Assembly: GCA_024640485.1 (NCBI GenBank)
Contig: JAHEEY010000096.1
Span: 3,627-12,146, forward strand
Source of the DNA: Chloroflexota bacterium
GTDB taxonomy: Bacteria > Chloroflexota > Anaerolineae > Promineifilales > Promineifilaceae
Direction: 5' to 3'
Length of the DNA stretch: 8,520 nt
Positions 1 to 4,862 of the stretch are shown here, piece after piece (position 1 is the stretch's first letter; each line of letters starts with the position of its first letter). A program made the position numbers and the translations under genes. A model generated the notes under the pieces. That model saw nothing but the letters and a program-made list of their open reading frames with translations. It had not been told where the DNA came from and made no database searches.

Positions 1-80
1 GCCTTTGAGAACAGCGACTGCTTGATTTTATCCGCAAGTTCAAGGAGAGGGTATTTGGGGCAAAGAGCCGGGTTTTTCCA

Positions 81-111
81 ACCTGCCAACGGCCCGGGGG
101 TGCGGGCAGGT
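81..111. repeat. Inverted repeat, 7-bp arms
   Basis: ACCTGCC (81-87) is the exact reverse complement of GGCAGGT (105-111), with a 17-base GC-rich loop. There is no following T-run, so it is not a classical terminator as read on the + strand. It directly abuts the first of the two palindromic repeats that follow. Confidence 0.5.
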
Positions 112-132
112 GGGGCGAACACGTGGGTTCGC
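112..132. repeat. Palindromic repeat unit, copy 1
   Basis: This 21-bp unit differs from the copy at 141-161 at one base only (G at 123, A at 152). It is itself an inverted repeat: GCGAAC (115-120) and GTTCGC (127-132) flank a 6-base loop. Together with copy 2 it forms a direct repeat with a 29-bp period. I recall similar GGGGCGAAC...GTTCGCCC elements scattered between genes in Chloroflexota and other GC-rich genomes, but this was not checked here. Confidence 0.7.
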
Positions 133-140
133 TGGAAAGA

Positions 141-163
141 GGGGCGAACACATGGGTTCGCCC
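141..163. repeat. Palindromic repeat unit, copy 2
   Basis: This is the second copy of the 21-bp unit, with a longer perfect stem: GGGCGAAC (142-149), loop ACATGG, GTTCGCCC (156-163). It runs directly into the 10-bp palindrome CCCGTACGGG (161-170). The 14 bases TCGCCCGTACGGGG at 158-171 recur at 1992-2005, at the end of a different hairpin, which suggests both belong to one family of dispersed hairpin elements. Confidence 0.7.
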
Positions 164-167
164 GTAC

Positions 168-199
168 GGGGGAGCGGGGGAGCGGGGGAGCGGCTGAGC
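168..199. repeat. G-rich tandem repeat, 8-bp unit
   Basis: Three perfect tandem copies of GGGGGAGC occupy 168-191, followed by a degenerate fourth, GGCTGAGC (192-199). Together with the G-runs at 203-206 and 208-212 this gives five runs of four or more Gs, enough for an intramolecular G-quadruplex on the + strand. The array could also be prone to slippage. Confidence 0.75.
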
Positions 200-319
200 G
201 ATGGGGCGGGGGTAGACTATCGGTGGTGAATTTGTTATGGTATCTGGGTTAAAGCTGTGGGATTTCCCGGCTTAAGTTGTCACCGTGTTTTTGAAGACCT
301 TTGTGTCAAGGAGAGAAGT

Positions 320-1108
320 ATGTCACCGCAGTCGTCTAAATTGAAGGTCCTGCAGATTAGTAATGTGATCGCTTTGGTGGTGGTATTGATCGTCAATACG
401 CTGTCGAATGTGCTGCCGCTGAACGGGCGGACGGCGGGTGAGATTTCGGACGCGCTGCCGTCTTATTTCACGCCGGCGGGGTATACGTTCTCGGTCTGGG
501 GAGTGATTTACCTGGCGCTGATCGGGTTCGCGGTGTACCAGGCGCTGCCGGCCCAGCGGGAACAGCCGTTTCTGAGCAAAATCGGCTGGCTTTTCGCAGC
601 CAGCAGCGCGGCGAACTCGGCGTGGATTTTCTCGTGGCATTATGGCGTCTACGGGCTGTCGGTGGTGCTGATGGTGGCGCTGCTGCTGACGCTGATCGGT
701 ATTTATGTGCGGCTGGATAACGGCCGGCGGCGGTCGGGGCGATCGACGGCGGAGCTGCTGCTGGTGCAGGCGCCGTTCAGCCTGTATCTAGCCTGGATCA
801 CGGTGGCGACGATCGCCAATATCGCCAGTGTGCTGGGGTATAACGGCTGGAATGGTTTTGGGATTGACGGACAGGTGTGGTCGGCGATTATGATGCTGAC
901 GGCGGTGGTGGTGGCGGGGCTGCTGCTGATCAGCCGGCGGGACCTGGCGTATGCCGGGGTGGTGGTGTGGGCGCTGATGGGGATCCGGTCGGCGTGGGCC
1001 GATACGGCGCTGATCGCCAATGTGGCGCTGATCGCGGCGATTCTGGTGGCAGCGCTGGCGGCGGCGGGCTTCCTGCGGACGCGGGGGGTGCCGGACGGGG
1101 CGGCCTAG
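320..1108 (+). CDS. TspO/MBR-like tryptophan-rich membrane protein
   Basis: This 262-residue, very hydrophobic protein has about seven or eight predicted membrane segments (near residues 12-33, 55-75, 88-107, 111-129, 146-170, 186-204, 209-224, 229-251). It contains nine tryptophans, including those in YTFSVWGVIY (55-64), AWIFSW (101-106) and LAWI (157-160). This pattern fits the long tryptophan-rich sensory protein branch related to TspO/MBR, a family that binds tetrapyrroles or related ligands in the membrane. Classical TspO has about 160 residues and five helices, so this is an extended relative and its ligand is unknown. The ATG at 320 is chosen because AAGGAG (308-313) sits 6 bases upstream; an in-frame start at 257 has no such site. 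The gene is followed by a 138-bp gap and appears to stand alone. I am fairly sure of the family but not of the function. Confidence 0.8.
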   Translation: MSPQSSKLKVLQISNVIALVVVLIVNTLSNVLPLNGRTAGEISDALPSYFTPAGYTFSVWGVIYLALIGFAVYQALPAQREQPFLSKIGWLFAASSAANSAWIFSWHYGVYGLSVVLMVALLLTLIGIYVRLDNGRRRSGRSTAELLLVQAPFSLYLAWITVATIANIASVLGYNGWNGFGIDGQVWSAIMMLTAVVVAGLLLISRRDLAYAGVVVWALMGIRSAWADTALIANVALIAAILVAALAAAGFLRTRGVPDGAA

Positions 1109-1246
1109 ACGGGCCGGGGAAAGTCTCAAGGGATCATCAAGTTCCTTACATATTCTCTACACAATCTCTTTGTATTCTTCTTATCAGTGATGAATTGAAT
1201 AACGGACTGCCGTTGAGGCAGATAGAAAAATACAGGAGATTTTGAG

Positions 1247-1786
1247 ATGTTTTGGAAAATTATTGGCGGCATTGGGGCGTTTTTGATGGTGGTGGTATTG
1301 GGGGCTATGGTGTTGGCGGCGGCTGGTGTCGCCGTGGTTGGCTCCACGGTCGGCTCTCTGGTCGAGAATATTGATGTGAGTTCGGTGGAAGTGACCGATG
1401 CCAACGGCAGGACGGAGATTATTGACGTGAATCGTTTTCTCTCTGAGTCGGGCCGGGTGGAAGTGGTGGGCGATAACGGAGAGCGGGTCACCATCGATGT
1501 AAATGTACCGCAGGTCACGGTTCAGGAAGCGGGCGAAGAGGGCTCCCGAGTAGTCATCGGCGGCGGATCAGGGATTGAAGGTATCTCTGAGGTACCCCAG
1601 ATTCGTATCGACGGCCGCAGATTGGACAGCTTCGACGGGTTCTCCGTCGGGCGAGTGGTGGGCGGTTTCTTCCGGGCGATGATCAACCTGGCGCTGTTGA
1701 CGGTAGTTGTTATCGGGGTCTGGATGGCGGTACGCAACAACCGCCGGCCGGTGATTAAGGAAAAGAGTGTCGACGCAGCGGCGTAA
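1247..1786 (+). CDS. Unknown two-anchor membrane protein
   Basis: I do not recognise a named family for this 179-residue protein. A hydrophobic segment (about residues 8-35) is followed by a segment of about 100 residues rich in Val, Ile, Asp and Glu, then a second membrane segment (about 144-162) and a basic tail (RNNRRP). The middle part probably lies outside the membrane and is beta-rich. It contains an internal repeat: residues 47-62 and 71-86 both read VEV..(D)NG....IDVN, with 9 of 16 positions identical, and a weaker third copy follows from about 88. AGGAGA (1234-1239) lies 7 bases before the ATG, supporting the start. The gene ends in tandem stops (TAATAA) and a strong terminator 26 bases later, so it ends its transcription unit. 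A role in the cell envelope is possible but unproven. Confidence 0.75.
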   Translation: MFWKIIGGIGAFLMVVVLGAMVLAAAGVAVVGSTVGSLVENIDVSSVEVTDANGRTEIIDVNRFLSESGRVEVVGDNGERVTIDVNVPQVTVQEAGEEGSRVVIGGGSGIEGISEVPQIRIDGRRLDSFDGFSVGRVVGGFFRAMINLALLTVVVIGVWMAVRNNRRPVIKEKSVDAAA

Positions 1787-1811
1787 TAATGACAAGAATG
1801 ACAATTCAGAA

Positions 1812-1846
1812 AAGAGCCCGGAGGCAGCCGCTTCTGGGCTTTTTTT
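1812..1846 (+). terminator. Rho-independent terminator
   Basis: AGCCCGGAGG (1815-1824) pairs with CTTCTGGGCT (1831-1840), with two G-T wobbles, around the 6-base loop CAGCCG, and a run of seven Ts (1840-1846) follows. A-rich sequence precedes the stem. It lies 26 bases after the stop codon of the unknown membrane protein and separates it from the kinase unit. Confidence 0.9.
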
Positions 1847-1934
1847 GTGTTTGATGAAGGTGGGATGAATGGGAGGCGGCGGTTCCAGGGGAGGAGAGGG
1901 GGCTAAGTAGCGGGGGAATGGTGATTGGGGGTTG

Positions 1935-1997
1935 GGGCGAGGCGGCTGGGAGAGATGGTTGGGATGAGCCGGATCGTTTGCCCCAGCCGCCTCGCCC
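1935..1997. repeat. 16-bp perfect inverted repeat (hairpin element)
   Basis: GGGCGAGGCGGCTGGG (1935-1950) is the exact reverse complement of bases 1982-1997, around a 31-base loop. The right arm runs directly into CCCGTACGGG (1995-2004), exactly as the palindromic repeat at 141-171 does, and 14 bases (1992-2005) are identical to 158-171. This suggests a dispersed hairpin or MITE-like element rather than a terminator, because no T-run follows directly and the hairpin lies upstream of a promoter. Confidence 0.8.
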
Positions 1998-2030
1998 GTA
2001 CGGGGCGGCTTTATTTTCGGTATTTTCCTA

Positions 2031-2039
2031 TGCTATAAT
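2031..2039 (+). promoter_or_regulatory. Extended -10 promoter of the kinase-regulator pair
   Basis: TGCTATAAT is a perfect extended -10 element (TGn-TATAAT). No good -35 hexamer is found 16-18 bases upstream (TTATTT at 2011-2016 is weak), which is common for extended -10 promoters. Transcription would start near 2046. TTTCCT (2024-2029) and AGGAAA (2042-2047) form a dyad centred on the box, which could be a repressor or autoregulatory site. Confidence 0.6.
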
Positions 2040-2129
2040 GCAGGAAAGAGATCGGCCGAGTTGGCTGCTGGAGGGGGATGCTTTGCTTTTGCGGGCATTT
2101 CAGCAGCTACGAGCGCCTGGGTAGCCATC

Positions 2130-3080
2130 ATGAGGCAAGAAGGTAATAGCGGGGCGCGTCTGCGTGCGTTCAGGCATCGTCTTACTCTGCTGGGCGTTTT
2201 GTTCAGCGTCGTTTTCTGGTTTCTGGAAAGCGGGATCAAGGCGGTGCTGTTCAATGACGGGCCGTTCATCAGACAGCTGGTGAACCCCAGTGGGGTTGAG
2301 ATATGGCACCGGCTGCTGGTGATCGGCTGTCTGCTGGGATTCACCTTCTATGCCAGCCGCCTTTTGGGGCAGCGGCAGCAATTGGCAGAAAAGTGGGACG
2401 CCGACAATGAAGCGCACCGCCGGCTGCAGCGAAAGCTGGGGGCGCGGCTGTGTGAAGTAGAGGAGTCGGAGCGGCGGCGGCTGGCCCGAGAACTGCACGA
2501 TCAGGTGGGACAGAACCTGACCGCTTTGGGGATTCAGCTGAATATCATCGACAGGCAGCTCTCTCAGGAAGATGGGAGCCAGGCGCATCAGCGGGTGGCG
2601 GAATCGTTGGCGCTGTTGGAGGATACGGGGGAGCGAATCCGCAGCGTGATGAGTGATCTGCGGCCGCCGGTGCTGGATGATTACGGCCTGGTCGCCTCGC
2701 TGAAGTGGTATGCCAGCCAGATCAGCCGCCGCGCTGAGTGTCAGGTGGAGGTGGCCGCCGGCGAAGCGGATATCAAGCTGCCGGAAAACGTTGAGAACGC
2801 CCTGTTCCGCATCGCTCAGGAAGCGCTGACTAATGTGTGCAAGCACGCCCAGGCCAGCCGGGCGTGGGTGAGCCTTGAGGTTGATGGGAAGGCGGCGCGG
2901 ATGGTGGTGGAGGATAACGGGGTTGGTTTTCATCCGGCTGACCGGAAGCAGGCAGGGCCAAACTCAGGCTGGGGGCTGCTGATTATGGCAGAGCGGGCGG
3001 AGGTGCTGGGAGGCCGGTGCCGGGTGCAGTCGCTGCCGGAGATGAACGGCACCCGGGTGATCGCGGAGATATGCCTATGA
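2130..3080 (+). CDS. Membrane sensor histidine kinase, NarX/DesK type (HisKA_3)
   Basis: This 316-residue kinase autophosphorylates on a histidine and passes the phosphate to a NarL-type regulator. Two membrane segments (about 17-33 and 60-78) enclose a loop of only about 25 residues, so the sensor part is very small. A short linker leads to the dimerisation and phosphorylation domain with RRLARELHDQVGQNL (116-130; phospho-acceptor His123), typical of HisKA_3. The ATPase domain follows with the N-box RIAQEALTNVCKHA (227-240), the G1 box EDNGVGF (261-267) and a G2-like GWGLLIMAERA (280-290). The stop overlaps the next gene's start by 4 bp, marking its partner. The start is uncertain: ATG 2130 lacks a clear ribosome binding site, while an in-frame TTG at 2061 would add 23 residues but lies very close to the predicted transcription start. 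Confidence 0.88.
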   Translation: MRQEGNSGARLRAFRHRLTLLGVLFSVVFWFLESGIKAVLFNDGPFIRQLVNPSGVEIWHRLLVIGCLLGFTFYASRLLGQRQQLAEKWDADNEAHRRLQRKLGARLCEVEESERRRLARELHDQVGQNLTALGIQLNIIDRQLSQEDGSQAHQRVAESLALLEDTGERIRSVMSDLRPPVLDDYGLVASLKWYASQISRRAECQVEVAAGEADIKLPENVENALFRIAQEALTNVCKHAQASRAWVSLEVDGKAARMVVEDNGVGFHPADRKQAGPNSGWGLLIMAERAEVLGGRCRVQSLPEMNGTRVIAEICL

Positions 3081-3730
3081 GCATCACGGTATTCCTGGTT
3101 GATGATCACACGGTGGTGCGGGACGGCCTGCGGTTTCTGCTGGAAGCGCAGCCGGATATCCGGGTGGTGGGGGACGCGGCGGACGGCCGGAAAGCGGTGG
3201 CCGGCATCGCCAGTATTTGCCCTGATATCGTCTTGATGGATGTGACCATGCCGGAGCTGAACGGTATTGAGGCCACGGCTTATATTCATCAGGTCTCCCC
3301 AGTTTCCCAGGTGATCATTCTCTCCATGCATGCCAACGCCCAGCATGTCAGCCGGGCGATTCAGGCGGGCGCCCGCGGCTACCTGCTGAAGGAGTCGGCG
3401 GGGTCGGAAGTTGTGGCGGCGGTGCGGATGGTATATCGGGGGCACCGGTATCTCAGCCGCAAGCTGTCTGAGGCGATGATTGAGGAGTACCTGCTGCCGG
3501 CGAATGAGCGGGCCGAGGCCAGCCCGCTGTCCAGACTGAGCCTGCGGGAGCGGGAAGTGATGCAGCTCACGGTTGAGGGGAAGTCCAACGGCGAGATAGC
3601 GGAGATCTTGTTCCTATCCCGCAAGACGGTGGAGACGTACCGCAGCCGGCTGATGCGCAAACTGGAAATCCACGAAATCGCCAGCCTGGTCAAGTTCGCC
3701 ATCCTGCACCAGCTGACCCCTGTCGAATAA
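3077..3730 (+). CDS. NarL/LuxR-type response regulator 1
   Basis: This 217-residue cytoplasmic regulator has a receiver domain (about 3-120) followed by a LuxR-type helix-turn-helix domain (about 152-212). The receiver shows the acidic pair D9-D10, phospho-acceptor D55 (IVLMDVTMPE), S83 as the switch residue and K105 (GYLLKESA). The DNA-binding part carries LSLREREVMQL and KTVETYRSRLMRKL, typical of the family. The ATG at 3077 overlaps the kinase stop (ATGA), and GGAG (3065-3068) lies 8 bases upstream; a nearby ATG at 3071 is too close to that site. The kinase is its likely phosphate donor. Its gene is immediately upstream of the promoter of the cytochrome operon, which is its most likely target. 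It closely resembles the second regulator at 6901-7641. Confidence 0.92.
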   Translation: MSITVFLVDDHTVVRDGLRFLLEAQPDIRVVGDAADGRKAVAGIASICPDIVLMDVTMPELNGIEATAYIHQVSPVSQVIILSMHANAQHVSRAIQAGARGYLLKESAGSEVVAAVRMVYRGHRYLSRKLSEAMIEEYLLPANERAEASPLSRLSLREREVMQLTVEGKSNGEIAEILFLSRKTVETYRSRLMRKLEIHEIASLVKFAILHQLTPVE

Positions 3731-3735
3731 CCACA

Positions 3736-3750
3736 CCCCCAATATGGGGG
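3736..3750. promoter_or_regulatory. CCCCC-AATAT-GGGGG inverted repeat, possible operator
   Basis: Five Cs (3736-3740) and five Gs (3746-3750) flank AATAT. The repeat lies just after the regulator's stop codon and about 55 bases before the cytochrome -10 box, so its centre is at about -74 relative to the predicted start. There is no T-run, so it is a poor terminator. A binding site for one of the NarL-type regulators is possible but inferred from position only. Confidence 0.35.
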
Positions 3751-3778
3751 AACTCCCTACAAAGAGTGTCAAGCTTTC

Positions 3779-3810
3779 CTGACAAACGTCTGATCCCCAG
3801 TGACTATAAT
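3779..3810 (+). promoter_or_regulatory. Promoter of the redox operon
   Basis: TATAAT at 3805-3810 is a perfect -10 hexamer. The best -35 match, CTGACA (3779-3784), is 20 bases away rather than 17, so the promoter is probably weak without an activator. Transcription would start near 3817 and leave a leader of about 80 bases before the cytochrome start. A poorly placed -35 fits control by an activating response regulator. Confidence 0.55.
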
Positions 3811-3880
3811 CCAGCGTGTGTGAAGCGAATCATACAGATTGTCGCCTGGCTCCAGCTGGGCCTGGGGCGGCAATCCCCGG

Positions 3881-3887
3881 AAGGGAG
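3881..3887 (+). promoter_or_regulatory. Ribosome binding site fixing a TTG start
   Basis: AAGGGAG lies 9 bases before TTG 3897. It decides the start of the cytochrome gene, because the upstream in-frame GTG at 3816 falls at the predicted transcription start and would put 27 hydrophilic residues before the signal peptide. Confidence 0.65.
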
Positions 3888-3896
3888 CCTAGAACA

Positions 3897-4862
3897 TTGG
3901 GGAAGAAAACTGTACTCAGCGCGCTGATGTTGGCGATGCTGTTCATGCTGCCGGCGGCGTGGCTGCGGGCAGACGAACTGTCGCAGGACGAGCCAGCGGA
4001 AAAGGTAGATGTAGATTGTAGAGAGTGTCATTGGGATGTGTATCTGATCTGGGAGCAGAGCGCTCACGGCCGGGGGCTTTCATGCGGCCAATGCCATCTT
4101 TCCAGCGAGGAGGACCATGCCCGTCAGGGGCACGGGGCGCAGGGGGGCGCCAAGGCGTGTATGAGCTGCCATACCACCGGCTATGACGCCGAAACGGATA
4201 CCTGGGAAGAAGATAATGTCCACTGCCACGCCTGCCATACGCCGGTGAGCGAAAATCACCCGGAGGATCCGATGCCTGTCAACCGGTCTGACGGGCTGTG
4301 CGGGCAGTGTCACATCCAGGCGCGGTTTGAGTGGCAGGAAAGCGCTCACGGTATGGCGGGGGTCAGCTGCGTCAGCTGCCACAGCCAGCACGCCACCGGC
4401 CTCAAATCGGCGACTATCTCGGACCAGTGCGCCATCTGCCATGAAGGGCGGACGGAAGGGTATTCTCACTCGATTCACAGTGATGCCGGATTGTCCTGCG
4501 CCAACTGCCATCTGGCGCCATTGACAGGGCCGGTGGGCGAAGGCAGCGCCCGGCGCAATCATTCGTTCCATGTGGCGGTGGAAACCTGCGTCGCCTGCCA
4601 TGAACAGGGGCTGCATGATTACCCGATGGCGGCCAACGAGACGACGGCGATCACCTTTCTCCCCTCGCCGCCGGAGACCATCGATTCCATGGCTTCATCG
4701 ATAGCGTTCGCGGTGAGCGCGGAGCCGCCGGAGGCGAACCCGCTGGGCTTTGTCGCCGTGGGAAGCGTGGCTGCCGGTGTGGGGATAGGGGGGGTGGTGG
4801 TGGGGCTGCTGTTGGTGCTGTTCCCCTGGGCCAGGTCCCGGCGGCGGAGGCCAACCCGATGA
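3897..4862 (+). CDS. Membrane-anchored nonahaem c-type cytochrome
   Basis: This 321-residue extracytoplasmic electron carrier has a signal peptide (1-25, likely cut after LRA), nine CXXCH haem-binding motifs (first Cys at 41, 63, 88, 110, 135, 158, 178, 201 and 231), a haem-free Pro/Ala-rich linker (about 240-282), and a C-terminal membrane anchor (about 284-310) ending in RRRR on the cytoplasmic side. Haem pairs 1-2, 5-6 and 7-8 share a pattern: CXXCH, then a Ser-x-His element (WEQSAHG 52-58, WQESAHG 146-152, HSIHSD 191-196), then G-[LV]-S-C-x-x-C-H. The repeated His may be a distal haem ligand. This resembles NrfB/DmsE-like multihaem proteins, but haem number and anchor differ. The start is TTG, chosen from the ribosome binding site and signal peptide. 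It overlaps the iron-sulfur gene by 4 bp, and they probably act in one complex. Confidence 0.9.
   Translation: MGKKTVLSALMLAMLFMLPAAWLRADELSQDEPAEKVDVDCRECHWDVYLIWEQSAHGRGLSCGQCHLSSEEDHARQGHGAQGGAKACMSCHTTGYDAETDTWEEDNVHCHACHTPVSENHPEDPMPVNRSDGLCGQCHIQARFEWQESAHGMAGVSCVSCHSQHATGLKSATISDQCAICHEGRTEGYSHSIHSDAGLSCANCHLAPLTGPVGEGSARRNHSFHVAVETCVACHEQGLHDYPMAANETTAITFLPSPPETIDSMASSIAFAVSAEPPEANPLGFVAVGSVAAGVGIGGVVVGLLLVLFPWARSRRRRPTR

Larger units (their letters stand above)
1..319. other. Intergenic region with small repeats, no convincing gene
   Basis: I see no convincing gene in these 319 bases. One frame stays open from base 1 to 252, but it has only a TTG start, no ribosome binding site, and runs straight through palindromic and tandem G-rich repeats, so its protein is rich in Gly and Arg and unlike any family I know. 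The other two forward frames stop by base 25, so the tail of an upstream gene could end there unseen. The stretch holds a 7-bp hairpin (81-111), two near-identical palindromic repeats (112-132 and 141-163) and a G-rich tandem repeat (168-199). The promoter of the downstream TspO-like gene presumably lies between about 200 and 300, but I could not pick out a good -35/-10 pair. Confidence 0.6.
1787..2129. other. Intergenic region before the kinase
   Basis: This 343-base gap begins with the terminator (1812-1846). A G-rich stretch follows (about 1875-1937) with several runs of four or five Gs, then a 16-bp inverted repeat (1935-1997), a CCCGTACGGG palindrome (1995-2004), and an AT-rich promoter area with an extended -10 box (2031-2039). 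After the promoter there is a possible 22-codon reading frame (2078-2146) that overlaps the kinase start. No other gene is seen. Confidence 0.6.

Noticed and set aside
22..252. Open frame of 76 codons on the + strand before the TspO-like gene
   Set aside because: It has only a TTG start without a ribosome binding site, and runs through palindromic and tandem G-rich repeats. Its Gly/Arg-rich product looks like translated repeat DNA.
259..268. GGGATTTCCC near-palindrome before the TspO-like gene
   Set aside because: It is a single 4-bp-arm inverted repeat with no second copy, expected by chance.
1144..1180. Possible promoter before the unknown membrane protein (TTACAT ... TATTCT)
   Set aside because: The spacing between the best hexamers is 21 bases and both match poorly. 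The AT-rich stretch may hold a promoter, but I cannot define it.
1207..1221. Small hairpin CTGCC-GTTGA-GGCAG before the unknown membrane protein
   Set aside because: It has a 5-bp stem without a T-run, located just before the ribosome binding site. It is too short to call a terminator or riboswitch.
2100..2933. Long open frame (277 codons) on the - strand inside the kinase gene
   Set aside because: It is a shadow of the GC-rich kinase gene. The + strand frame carries all the kinase motifs, while the - strand product is His/Gln/Pro-rich without a recognisable domain.
3787..3803. Possible FNR/CRP-type site (CTGATCCCCAGTGA) before the cytochrome -10 box
   Set aside because: Only one half resembles TTGAT, and the other half does not match ATCAA. 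No FNR-type regulator is encoded here.
3816..3896. Upstream GTG start extending the cytochrome by 27 residues
   Set aside because: It lies at the predicted transcription start, has no ribosome binding site, and would place hydrophilic residues before the signal peptide.
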